From NCBI GenBank assembly GCA_947259605.1, contig CAMYMX010000028.1, positions 1-14,416 on the forward strand: 14,416 bases of DNA, read 5' to 3'. This document shows positions 6,359 to 11,936 of the stretch, piece by piece; position 1 is the first letter of the stretch; the number at the start of each line of letters is the position of its first letter. The DNA is from an uncultured Polyangiaceae bacterium (GTDB taxonomy: Bacteria; Myxococcota_A; Polyangia; Polyangiales; Houyiibacteriaceae). Made by a program: the position numbers and the translations under genes. The notes under the pieces are model-generated. The model was not told the origin of the DNA and searched no databases. It saw nothing but the letters and a program-made list of their open reading frames with translations.

Positions 6359-7654
6359 ATGGCCACCAAAGTGACGATGCCGCAACTCGGCGAGAGCGTC
6401 GTAGAAGGCACCATCGGCAAATGGCTCGTCTCCGCCGGGCAGTCTGTCGCCAAGGACCAGCCGATCGTCGAGATCCTCACCGATAAGGCGGACAGCGAGC
6501 TCCCATCGCCCGTTGCTGGCGTTGTGACGCAACTGCTCGCGGCCGTGGACGACATCATCGCGGTTGGCGATCCGATTTGCGAAATCGACGAGAGCGCGCA
6601 AGCGAGCGCCGCCGCCGCGCCGATCACCGAGCCCCCGGCGCCTGCTTCCGCTGCCGGCCCTGCGCCGCCGACTTCGCCGTCGGTCCGCAAGCTCGCGCGA
6701 GCGCGGGACGTCGACCTGTCCGCCGTCCAGGGCTCGGGCGAAAGTGGACGCATCATGCATGACGACGTGATGGCGGCGATCAGCAACGCGCCCAGTCCCG
6801 CACGGGTCGCGAGTCCGCCTCCGCCTCCACCACCAGCTCAGGCTGCAGCGGCGCCCCCGGCGCCTGCCCCTTCCCCCGTGGCCCAGCGAGCGCCGGCGTC
6901 CGCAAGAGGCAGCGGCCCGTCCGGAGCGTTTCGCCTGCCGCCCTATGTTCCCAAGCCCGGCGACGAGGTCGTTCCCTTCACGCGCCGCCGCCGAATTATC
7001 GCCGACCACATGGTCTTCTCGAAGCAGACCGCCCCGGACGTGGTCACCTTCGCCGAATGCGACCTTCATCGGACGGCGATGCTTCGAACCCAACACAAGG
7101 CGCAGTTCAAGAAGGACGGCGTCAATCTCACCTACCTTGCATTTGCGATCGCAGCGACCGCTCGGGCACTGCGCGAGTTCCCGGAAATCAATTCGCGCGT
7201 CCTCGATGACGCATTCGTCAAGCTGGCCGAGGTCAACATCGGCATTGCGGTCGACACTGACGAAGGCCTGGTCGTCCCCGTGATTCGAAATACCGACGAC
7301 CTCACGATTCGAGGCGTTGCTCGCGCTGTGGCCGACGTCGCGGAGCGAGCGCGCTCCGGCAACCTCACTCCAAACGATCTCTCGGGCAAGACGTTCGCCA
7401 TCTCCAACCCCGGGCGCCGAGGCAACCTCGTCGGCGGCGCGATCATCTCGCAGCCCAACGTCGCAATCCTTCGCCTCGGTACGATCAAGAAGCGAGTCGT
7501 GGTGATCGAGCATGAGGGCGAAGACGTGATGGCGATCCATCCGGTGATGCACATGGCCCTGACCTACGACCACCGAGTGGTGGACGGGGTGCATGCGAAT
7601 GGGTTCCTGTACCGGGTTGCGGAAATTCTCGAGTACGGGGACTTCGAGCTCTAA
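6359..7654 (+). CDS. Dihydrolipoamide acyltransferase, E2 component of a 2-oxoacid dehydrogenase complex
   Basis: From ATG 6359 the protein has 431 residues. The frame stays open upstream to an ATG at 6242, but those 39 residues are low-complexity and the lipoyl domain begins right after M (MATKVTMPQLGES). The lipoyl domain covers 2-77, with the lipoylated Lys43 in TDKADSELPSP. An Ala/Pro linker follows, then the peripheral subunit-binding domain at 108-142 (VRKLARARDVDL...GRIMHDDVMAAI) and a Pro-rich linker (PPPPPPPAQAAAAPPAPAP). The catalytic domain at about 204-431 has YDHRVVDG with His405 and Asp409. E2 transfers the acyl group from lipoyl-lysine to CoA, and such complexes are cytoplasmic. 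The substrate (pyruvate, 2-oxoglutarate or branched-chain) cannot be told from sequence by eye. No E1 or E3 gene is in the window. There is no clear ribosome binding site. The gene starts in the same GCTCCCATGG context as the oxygenase. Confidence 0.93.
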   Translation: MATKVTMPQLGESVVEGTIGKWLVSAGQSVAKDQPIVEILTDKADSELPSPVAGVVTQLLAAVDDIIAVGDPICEIDESAQASAAAAPITEPPAPASAAGPAPPTSPSVRKLARARDVDLSAVQGSGESGRIMHDDVMAAISNAPSPARVASPPPPPPPAQAAAAPPAPAPSPVAQRAPASARGSGPSGAFRLPPYVPKPGDEVVPFTRRRRIIADHMVFSKQTAPDVVTFAECDLHRTAMLRTQHKAQFKKDGVNLTYLAFAIAATARALREFPEINSRVLDDAFVKLAEVNIGIAVDTDEGLVVPVIRNTDDLTIRGVARAVADVAERARSGNLTPNDLSGKTFAISNPGRRGNLVGGAIISQPNVAILRLGTIKKRVVVIEHEGEDVMAIHPVMHMALTYDHRVVDGVHANGFLYRVAEILEYGDFEL

Positions 7655-7768
7655 CCGGGGCGCGGCGGAACGCGACGCGGGGGTTCGACGGACGGGGCGG
7701 CTTGTGCTGCCGCGGGTGTTGGGGGGTGAGGTGTTGGGTGGGTTGGCTGGTACGGCTTGTTTACACCG

Positions 7769-7786
7769 CCCCGCCCACCCCCACCC
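7769..7786 (-). other. Potential G-quadruplex
   Basis: On the minus strand this reads GGG-T-GGGGG-T-GGG-C-GGGG: four G-runs joined by single-base loops, the most stable class of canonical G-quadruplex motif. It lies beyond the end of the minus-strand ExbB/ExbD operon, so it would form in RNA read through from that operon, or in DNA. Confidence 0.6.
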
Positions 7787-7826
7787 GTAATCCTCCCTGG
7801 CGCGGCATTCGCTTCGCTCTGCCTTG

Positions 7827-7859
7827 CCGGCGCTTCGCGCCGGGCTTCGCCCTTCGGGC
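7827..7859. repeat. Chain of overlapping hairpins with TTC loops
   Basis: Three perfect stem-loops with the same TTC loop follow each other: CCGGCGC-TTC-GCGCCGG (7827-7843), GGGC-TTC-GCCC (7842-7852) and GCCC-TTC-GGGC (7849-7859). The second and third share an arm, so they are mutually exclusive. The arrangement looks like a short palindromic intergenic repeat (REP-like) rather than a gene. Whether it recurs elsewhere in the genome cannot be seen here. Confidence 0.5.
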
Positions 7860-7951
7860 TCGCGCTGCCGCGCATGGCTTGGGGCGGTCTTTTGGAACTT
7901 GTCTTGATGACTCCGTACGGAAGAACGCGGTTCGAAATGTCTCCGTATGGA

Positions 7952-7973
7952 GGGGCGCTTTTTTCCGCGCCCC
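7952..7973. terminator. GC-rich stem-loop after the minus-strand ExbB/ExbD operon
   Basis: GGGGCGC (7952-7958) and GCGCCCC (7967-7973) form a perfect 7-bp stem around an 8-base loop, nine bases past the last ExbD gene on the minus strand. A perfect palindrome CCCGATCGGG (7971-7980) abuts it. The T-run is in the loop (plus strand), not after the stem, so this is not a standard intrinsic terminator. It may act as a 3' RNA-stabilising hairpin. Confidence 0.35.
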
Positions 7974-7981
7974 GATCGGGC

Positions 7982-8584
7982 CTACTCGGTCTTCTTATTG
8001 ACCACGAAGCGCAGATTCTTGAACTCAGTCTGCCCGAGTGTGTAGATCACCTCGCTCAGGGTCCGGTATGGCGTTCGTTTGTCGGCGATGATTTGGACGT
8101 CGCCGACGAATGGCTGGTTTACGAAGCGCTGCGCGGTTCGCTTCTTTCGGTCGCGGATATCGCCCAACGTCTTGTAGAGCGGCGTGATCAGGAAGCCACT
8201 GCTACCGCCTTGTTTGAGGCTGGGGTCGACGATCCCGTTGCGGAGCTCGAGGACGGATTTGCCGTCCACCATCACCGCGCCGCGCGAAATTTGGACGGAA
8301 ATGGCGTCGCTGAGCTCCACCTTGGATGTCGAATAGGGAATCCTCAGCTCGCTGCTCTCCTGAACCGCCGCTGCGGATGATGTTGCGAAGATCGCCATCA
8401 TGTAGACCAGCAGGATCGTGAGCATGTCCATCATCGGGTAAATGTTGAGCCCGAAGTGCTCAGGCTCGGGGCGGCGACGCAGCTTCGCGCGGACGACTCG
8501 ATTTACATACGCCATCGAGACGGACTTCTCTGCGACGGGCGGTGCAAGGGAAGGGCGGGACGGTCTCCTCGTCTCGTTTGCCAC
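7982..8584 (-). CDS. ExbD/TolR-family motor protein (second ExbD of the minus-strand set)
   Basis: This 200-residue single-pass inner-membrane protein has a basic cytoplasmic N-terminus of about 45 residues, one membrane helix (LNIYPMMDMLTILLVYMMAIFATSS, 46-70) and a periplasmic domain with a terminal strand-helix-strand (VQIIADKRTPYRTLSEVIYTLGQ...LRFVVNKK). Asp53 in the helix is the conserved proton-carrying Asp of ExbD, TolR and MotB. The start is a GTG sharing one base with the stop of the upstream ExbD gene (TAGTG), so translation is coupled. It would work with the ExbB-like protein encoded at 9154-9786 as a proton-driven motor. A TonB, Tol or gliding partner cannot be deduced. Confidence 0.88.
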   Translation of the reverse strand: MANETRRPSRPSLAPPVAEKSVSMAYVNRVVRAKLRRRPEPEHFGLNIYPMMDMLTILLVYMMAIFATSSAAAVQESSELRIPYSTSKVELSDAISVQISRGAVMVDGKSVLELRNGIVDPSLKQGGSSGFLITPLYKTLGDIRDRKKRTAQRFVNQPFVGDVQIIADKRTPYRTLSEVIYTLGQTEFKNLRFVVNKKTE

Positions 8585-9141
8585 TATCGAATCCCCGCCG
8601 AGAGTAGAACCTCAGGGAACAGCTCGTTTTCATCACCTCGGACGGCGTCCATGGCAGCGATCAGATCTTCATATGGCACTTCGGGATCAGCGCTGAGGGT
8701 GACTCGGGTTTCGTCTTCGAACTGCTTCTTGACGCGACTCGCGCAGGTCGTGAGCGCCTTCCAGTCATGCTCGCCGTTCATTCCGGCCGGCACGGTGATG
8801 ACCTTGCCGGGCGCCGTGGTGGTGCAGCCCCGCGCGAGCTTGCCGCCCGACCCTGAGACGACGATGCCTTCACGCGTCACGGTCACGTTCAGGTTGAGGG
8901 CTTCATCCGCTGCTGCACGCTTTCCGATCCCGCCTTTGCGATAGTCGGGGAGCGCCGCTTCGACCTGCGAGAAGAAGGCAACCGTCGTCAGGGTCATCAA
9001 CAAGAACATGACGATGTTCACGACGATGTCCAAGAACGGAACGATGTTCAGCTCCTCACTGGTCTCGGACGGATCGAGGTCGGGAATGCGCGTTCGCTTC
9101 CGGACGTAGGCTCGTTGGCGTGGTGTCAGTCGTGCGGGCAT
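8584..9141 (-). CDS. ExbD/TolR-family motor protein (first ExbD of the minus-strand set)
   Basis: The 185-residue protein has a charged cytoplasmic N-terminus, the membrane helix ELNIVPFLDIVVNIVMFLLMTLT (30-52) with the conserved Asp38, and a periplasmic domain ending in VTLSADPEVPYEDLIAAMDAVRG. That last stretch is the usual ExbD ending, in which a helix follows the xADxxVxYxxv motif. Two periplasmic Cys (106 and 133) could form a disulfide; the other three ExbD-like proteins here have no such pair in that domain. It starts 12 bp after the ExbB-like gene and overlaps the next ExbD gene by one base, so the three form one operon. Confidence 0.9.
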   Translation of the reverse strand: MPARLTPRQRAYVRKRTRIPDLDPSETSEELNIVPFLDIVVNIVMFLLMTLTTVAFFSQVEAALPDYRKGGIGKRAAADEALNLNVTVTREGIVVSGSGGKLARGCTTTAPGKVITVPAGMNGEHDWKALTTCASRVKKQFEDETRVTLSADPEVPYEDLIAAMDAVRGDENELFPEVLLSAGIR

Positions 9142-9153
9142 GGCTGGGCCCGA

Positions 9154-9786
9154 TCAACCGCCTTGCCGGCGCAGCGTGAGGAGGTTCTCCAGCTGCATCG
9201 TGACCTTTTCCATTTCGTGCTTGTGTCGCTTGGTGAGCCCGTGAAGCACGAGGTGAGCGACCATGAAGATCACCGCGATGAGAAGACCAAGGAATGTGTT
9301 CCACATGGCCTCGGCGATACCGGCCGACAGCAGCGCCGTCTTTTGCGACGGGTCGTCGATGGTGCCGACCGCCTTGAAGGCACGGATCAGACCGCTGATC
9401 GTGCCCAGCAGGCCGATGAGCGTTGCGATGTTGGCCAGCGTCCAGAGCGAGCCCGTCCGCTTTTCGAGCGCAGGGATCACTTCCGACATCTTCTCTTCCA
9501 TCGAGGCGATGACGGCTTCCTCTCCGCGGTTGACCTGGGTCAGCCCGGATTTCACGACCTCGAGCAGTGGCACTGCCTTGGCCTCGCACTGCCGAATTGC
9601 GCGATCGATGTTTCCCGCCTGCACGAGCTTTCGAATTCGGTTCATGAATTCGGCGGCATCCACGCTGTAGTTCATCCGGATGTACCAGGCGCGATCGATG
9701 ATGATGCCCACCCCGAACGCTAGAACACCGAGATTGACGAACGAAAACGGAGCACCTTCGAGCAGTGCTTCCCAAATCTCATGCAT
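9154..9786 (-). CDS. ExbB/TolQ/MotA-family motor protein (minus-strand set)
   Basis: The 210-residue inner-membrane protein has three helices at about 14-32, 116-137 and 160-183 and a long cytoplasmic loop between the first two, as in ExbB and TolQ. The signature GLLGTISGLIRAF (125-137) and the third-helix AMWNTFLGLLIAV with its Thr are typical. These proteins form the pentameric proton channel around an ExbD dimer. The N-terminus MHEIWEALLEGAPFSFVN is short and lacks a signal peptide. It is the first gene of the minus-strand operon. GGAGG lies 11 bases before the ATG at 9784-9786. It is clearly paralogous to the divergent plus-strand ExbB-like protein, but much diverged. Confidence 0.92.
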   Translation of the reverse strand: MHEIWEALLEGAPFSFVNLGVLAFGVGIIIDRAWYIRMNYSVDAAEFMNRIRKLVQAGNIDRAIRQCEAKAVPLLEVVKSGLTQVNRGEEAVIASMEEKMSEVIPALEKRTGSLWTLANIATLIGLLGTISGLIRAFKAVGTIDDPSQKTALLSAGIAEAMWNTFLGLLIAVIFMVAHLVLHGLTKRHKHEMEKVTMQLENLLTLRRQGG

Positions 9787-9933
9787 GCCTGCGGCTCCCT
9801 CCGGCTCGCCGTTGATTTGGCGAGAAAACCCCTCAGTTTTCGCTACCCTCCAGCCCCACTGAAATTCGGACCCAAGAGCTGGAATCCGTTGAAATCATTA
9901 GGACTGTCGGGACGAACCCCTTAACCGATGGGC

Positions 9934-9963
9934 AAGCTACCCCACGCCCCGCGAAGTTGTCAA
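9934..9963 (-). promoter_or_regulatory. Predicted promoter of the minus-strand ExbB/ExbD/ExbD operon
   Basis: On the minus strand a perfect -35 TTGACA (9958-9963) is followed after 18 bp by TAGCTT (9934-9939), a weak -10 that keeps the key T, A and final T. The start would be near 9927, giving a leader of about 140 nt. The -35 lies inside the small palindrome GTTG-T-CAAC. Confidence 0.4.
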
Positions 9964-10042
9964 CGCGACTACAGCTTTTTCCGCTTTTTGCACCCAAGCT
10001 CGGCAGGTCCGGGGTTTCTAAGGGACTGTACCGGGCGCGATG

Positions 10043-10070
10043 TTGACTTGCTGGATCCAACCGTTATCAT
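10043..10070 (+). promoter_or_regulatory. Predicted sigma70-type promoter of the plus-strand ExbB/ExbD/ExbD operon
   Basis: TTGACT (10043-10048) and TATCAT (10065-10070) are 16 bp apart, each matching consensus at 5 of 6 positions. This is one of the best promoter matches in the window. The start would be near 10077, just at the edge of the dyad at 10079-10105, and the leader to the ATG at 10219 is about 140 nt. Confidence 0.6.
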
Positions 10071-10078
10071 CCCTATAT

Positions 10079-10105
10079 AGTAAGCAAACCATGGAATTGC
10101 TTACT
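10079..10105. promoter_or_regulatory. Perfect 9-bp inverted repeat at the predicted transcription start (operator or 5' stem-loop)
   Basis: AGTAAGCAA (10079-10087) and TTGCTTACT (10097-10105) are perfect inverted arms around ACCATGGAA, whose core CCATGG is itself a palindrome. The site begins within a few bases of the predicted start of the plus-strand operon. It could be a repressor operator covering the start, or a 5' terminal hairpin protecting the mRNA. No second copy is visible in the window. Confidence 0.6.
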
Positions 10106-10121
10106 GTTCTGGGGGGAACAG
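10104..10121 (+). promoter_or_regulatory. Second leader stem-loop of the plus-strand operon
   Basis: CTGTTC (10104-10109) and GAACAG (10116-10121) pair around a TGGGGG loop. The stem shares two bases with the preceding 27-base dyad, so full formation of both at once would be strained, and alternation is possible. Confidence 0.45.
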
Positions 10122-10218
10122 CGAGTTTTAGTCAGAAGGCAGTGATGGGGATCGAACCGTACTCACTCGGGGTCCTGATAACACTGTCGAAGTAAAGTTC
10201 GCAGGAGGCAGGAATAAG

Positions 10219-10869
10219 ATGGCCAAATTGGCGTACCACTTTGAAGCAGGCGGATGGGCGATGTGGCTAATCCTCGTTTGTCTGGTGTTTGCAATCGGGT
10301 TCACGATCGAGCGCGCGATGTATCTCTACAAAGCGTCGATCGACAAGGACGAGTTCATCGCAAAGATGCAGAAGTGCATCACTGCCGGAGACGTCGCGGG
10401 CGCGATCAAGGTTTGCTCCGCGGAGCACAATCCGCTCGCGCGCATCGTCAAGCAGGGTTTGCTCAAAGTGAACCGTCCCGATGCCGAAGTTCAAGCGGCC
10501 ATGGATGAGGCCGCGCTCAAGGAGCTCCCGCTGATCGAACGGCGCACGCCGTACCTGGGCCTGCTCGCAAACGTCGGCATGCTCTGCGGCCTGTTCGGAA
10601 CCGTCGTTGGTCTCATCACTGCGTTCGGTGAGGTCGCGAAGGCTGACGCGGCTAGCAAGGCAACCGGCTTGGCCAAGGGCATCGAAGAAGCGATGAACTG
10701 CACCGCGTTCGGTCTGATCACCGCGGTCTTCGCGCTTCTGATGATGGGCCTTCTCAATGGCAAGACTCAGAGGATCATCGACGACATCAACGCGGCCACC
10801 GTACAGGTTCTGAACCTCGTGGTGGGCAACCGTTCAAAGGTCGATCTTCAGAACCTTCCCGCGGAGTAA
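10219..10869 (+). CDS. ExbB/TolQ/MotA-family motor protein (plus-strand set)
   Basis: This 216-residue inner-membrane protein has helices at about 13-36, 112-136 and 158-180. It carries the family signature GLFGTVVGLITAF (124-136) and the third-helix MNCTAFGLITAVFALLM, including the conserved Thr-Ala-x-Gly-Leu motif. The loop between helices 1 and 2 is cytoplasmic. It would form a pentameric proton channel driving the ExbD proteins encoded next to it. GGAGG (10204-10208) lies ten bases before ATG 10219. It is the first gene of a tight operon: the next gene starts after eight bases. The same order, one ExbB followed by two ExbD, is found in the divergent set. Confidence 0.93.
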   Translation: MAKLAYHFEAGGWAMWLILVCLVFAIGFTIERAMYLYKASIDKDEFIAKMQKCITAGDVAGAIKVCSAEHNPLARIVKQGLLKVNRPDAEVQAAMDEAALKELPLIERRTPYLGLLANVGMLCGLFGTVVGLITAFGEVAKADAASKATGLAKGIEEAMNCTAFGLITAVFALLMMGLLNGKTQRIIDDINAATVQVLNLVVGNRSKVDLQNLPAE

Positions 10870-10877
10870 CGAGCCAG

Positions 10878-11369
10878 ATGGCTGCAATCGATAGCGGTGG
10901 AGGAAACTCCGGGAAGAAGGCGGTCAATCAGGAGATCCCCCTGATTCCGTTCATCGACCTTCTCCTTTGCTGCGTCATGTTCTTGCTGGCCACCGCGGTC
11001 TGGAACCAGCTCGCGGCTGTGAATGCCAATCAGCAGGTCCCCGGTCAAGCTTCGACGGAAGACGCACCGCCCGAGGACGAAAAAGTGAAGCTAATCCTGC
11101 AGGTTCGGAACTCCGGCTACGTGCTGGGGTCGTCGGCGGGGGAGAGTATCGACATCAGCAAGCGAGTCGTGGCGGACCAGAAGGAGTTCGACATCGACGA
11201 GCTACAAACCAAGCTCGCGCAGTGGAAGCAGGCTTGGGACAAGCGCGACGACCTGATCGTCGCGCCCGAAGACGGCGTTCGGTACGAGGACGTCATTCGC
11301 GCAATGGATGTCGCGACAGCGGCGGGCTTCACCACCCTGTCGATGGCGGACGGAGCTGCGTTCCTGTAG
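10878..11369 (+). CDS. ExbD/TolR-family motor protein (first ExbD of the plus-strand set)
   Basis: This 163-residue protein has a 17-residue polar N-terminus and the helix EIPLIPFIDLLLCCVMFLLATAV (19-41) with the conserved Asp27. A periplasmic domain ends in LIVAPEDGVRYEDVIRAMDVATAAGF, the typical ExbD terminal motif. A short acidic linker (about 55-68) follows the helix. GGAG overlaps the end of the ExbB gene, 11 bases before the ATG. The N-Q-E-I-P-L-I-P-F-I-D-x-L stretch is nearly identical to that of the next ExbD gene, so the two probably arose by duplication. Confidence 0.92.
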   Translation: MAAIDSGGGNSGKKAVNQEIPLIPFIDLLLCCVMFLLATAVWNQLAAVNANQQVPGQASTEDAPPEDEKVKLILQVRNSGYVLGSSAGESIDISKRVVADQKEFDIDELQTKLAQWKQAWDKRDDLIVAPEDGVRYEDVIRAMDVATAAGFTTLSMADGAAFL

Positions 11370-11378
11370 GGGGAAACC

Positions 11379-11912
11379 ATGGCGATCAAACGGCCAGAAC
11401 CAGAGCTACTCCGTCACATTCCGCTGAAGTTCGTGCGCGAGCGCGTTTCGGGCCACGCCCGTAAGTCGGTGGACCACCAGATCCCACTGATTCCGTTCAT
11501 CGATTTCCTGATCGTTCTCGTGATCTTTCTGCTCATGTCGTTCTCGGCTTCGGGCGAGCTGGTTGCGCAACAGCCAACCATTACGATGCCGGACGCCAAG
11601 AACACCGAGCAGATCGAAATCTCGCCGATCGTCGCGGTCGACGAGCGGGTGATTACGCTCGACGGCACTCGGGTCGCTGACACACAGACGCAGGGGCAGT
11701 CTGCACAAGTCGATCGGATCGAACCGCTCATTGCGGGCCTCGAGGCGGAGAAGCGCAAGTGGGAGACGATTCATCCTTCGGAGCCGTTTGCGGGCCAAGT
11801 CATCGTGCAGGCGGACCGCAACATCGATTTCCGAGTCGTGAAGAAGGTCATGTTCTCGGCTGCCTCCGCGGGCTACGGCAACGTCAGCTTTGCCGTGAAC
11901 CAGCGCGAGTAG
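11379..11912 (+). CDS. ExbD/TolR-family motor protein (second ExbD of the plus-strand set)
   Basis: The 177-residue protein has a basic cytoplasmic N-terminus of about 33 residues, the helix HQIPLIPFIDFLIVLVIFLLMSFSAS (33-58) with the conserved Asp42, and a periplasmic domain ending in VIVQADRNIDFRVVKKVMFSAASAGYGNVSFAVNQRE. That ending is closest to a canonical ExbD C-terminus. It starts nine bases after the previous gene, with an AGGGGGAA ribosome binding site. Like the second ExbD of the minus set it has the longer N-terminal tail, so the first and second ExbD positions of the two operons seem to correspond. Confidence 0.92.
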   Translation: MAIKRPEPELLRHIPLKFVRERVSGHARKSVDHQIPLIPFIDFLIVLVIFLLMSFSASGELVAQQPTITMPDAKNTEQIEISPIVAVDERVITLDGTRVADTQTQGQSAQVDRIEPLIAGLEAEKRKWETIHPSEPFAGQVIVQADRNIDFRVVKKVMFSAASAGYGNVSFAVNQRE

Positions 11913-11936
11913 CGAACTTCCAGTAAGCTTCCCCGC

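Larger units (their letters stand above)
7655..7981. other. Non-coding convergent spacer rich in structure, 327 bp
   Basis: This stretch lies between the ends of the E2 gene (+) and the ExbD gene (-). No convincing gene is seen. The left part is strongly G-rich on the + strand (7691-7750), followed by a C-rich part (7766-7786). GGGTGGG (7736-7742) can pair with CCCACCC (7774-7780). Several hairpins follow (separate entries). TCCGTACGGA (7912-7921) and CTCCGTATGGAG (7941-7952) are two short, similar hyphenated palindromes near the right end. No standard terminator with a U-tract is visible for either gene. Confidence 0.6.
9787..10218. other. Divergent regulatory region between the two ExbB/ExbD sets, 432 bp
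   Basis: No gene is seen. The region has a lower GC content than its surroundings (notably 10040-10200) and carries one predicted promoter per direction (separate entries), each followed by a leader of about 140 nt. GAAAAC (9824-9829) and GTTTTC (9836-9841) form a small stem in the minus-strand leader. In the plus-strand leader a long dyad is followed by a second stem-loop. Confidence 0.6.

Noticed and set aside
6338..7594. 418-codon minus-strand open frame opposite the E2 gene
   Set aside because: It is antisense to a gene with clear lipoyl and catalytic motifs. Its protein is rich in Arg, His and Gly with no recognisable motif, as expected for a shadow frame in GC-rich DNA.
7952..7973. Classical intrinsic terminator for the minus-strand motor operon
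   Set aside because: The stem is perfect but no U-tract follows it on the minus strand; the run lies in the loop. It is kept only as a low-confidence stem-loop.
10139..10165. tRNA-like T-loop (minus strand GGTTCGATCCCC) in the leader of the plus-strand motor operon
   Set aside because: The T-stem does not pair over five bases, and no matching acceptor 5' arm, D-arm or anticodon arm is found at the right distance.
7982..11912. Naming the motor genes exbB/exbD, tolQ/tolR or aglR/aglQ/aglS
   Set aside because: Family membership is clear, but sequence by eye does not separate these subfamilies and no diagnostic partner gene is in the window.
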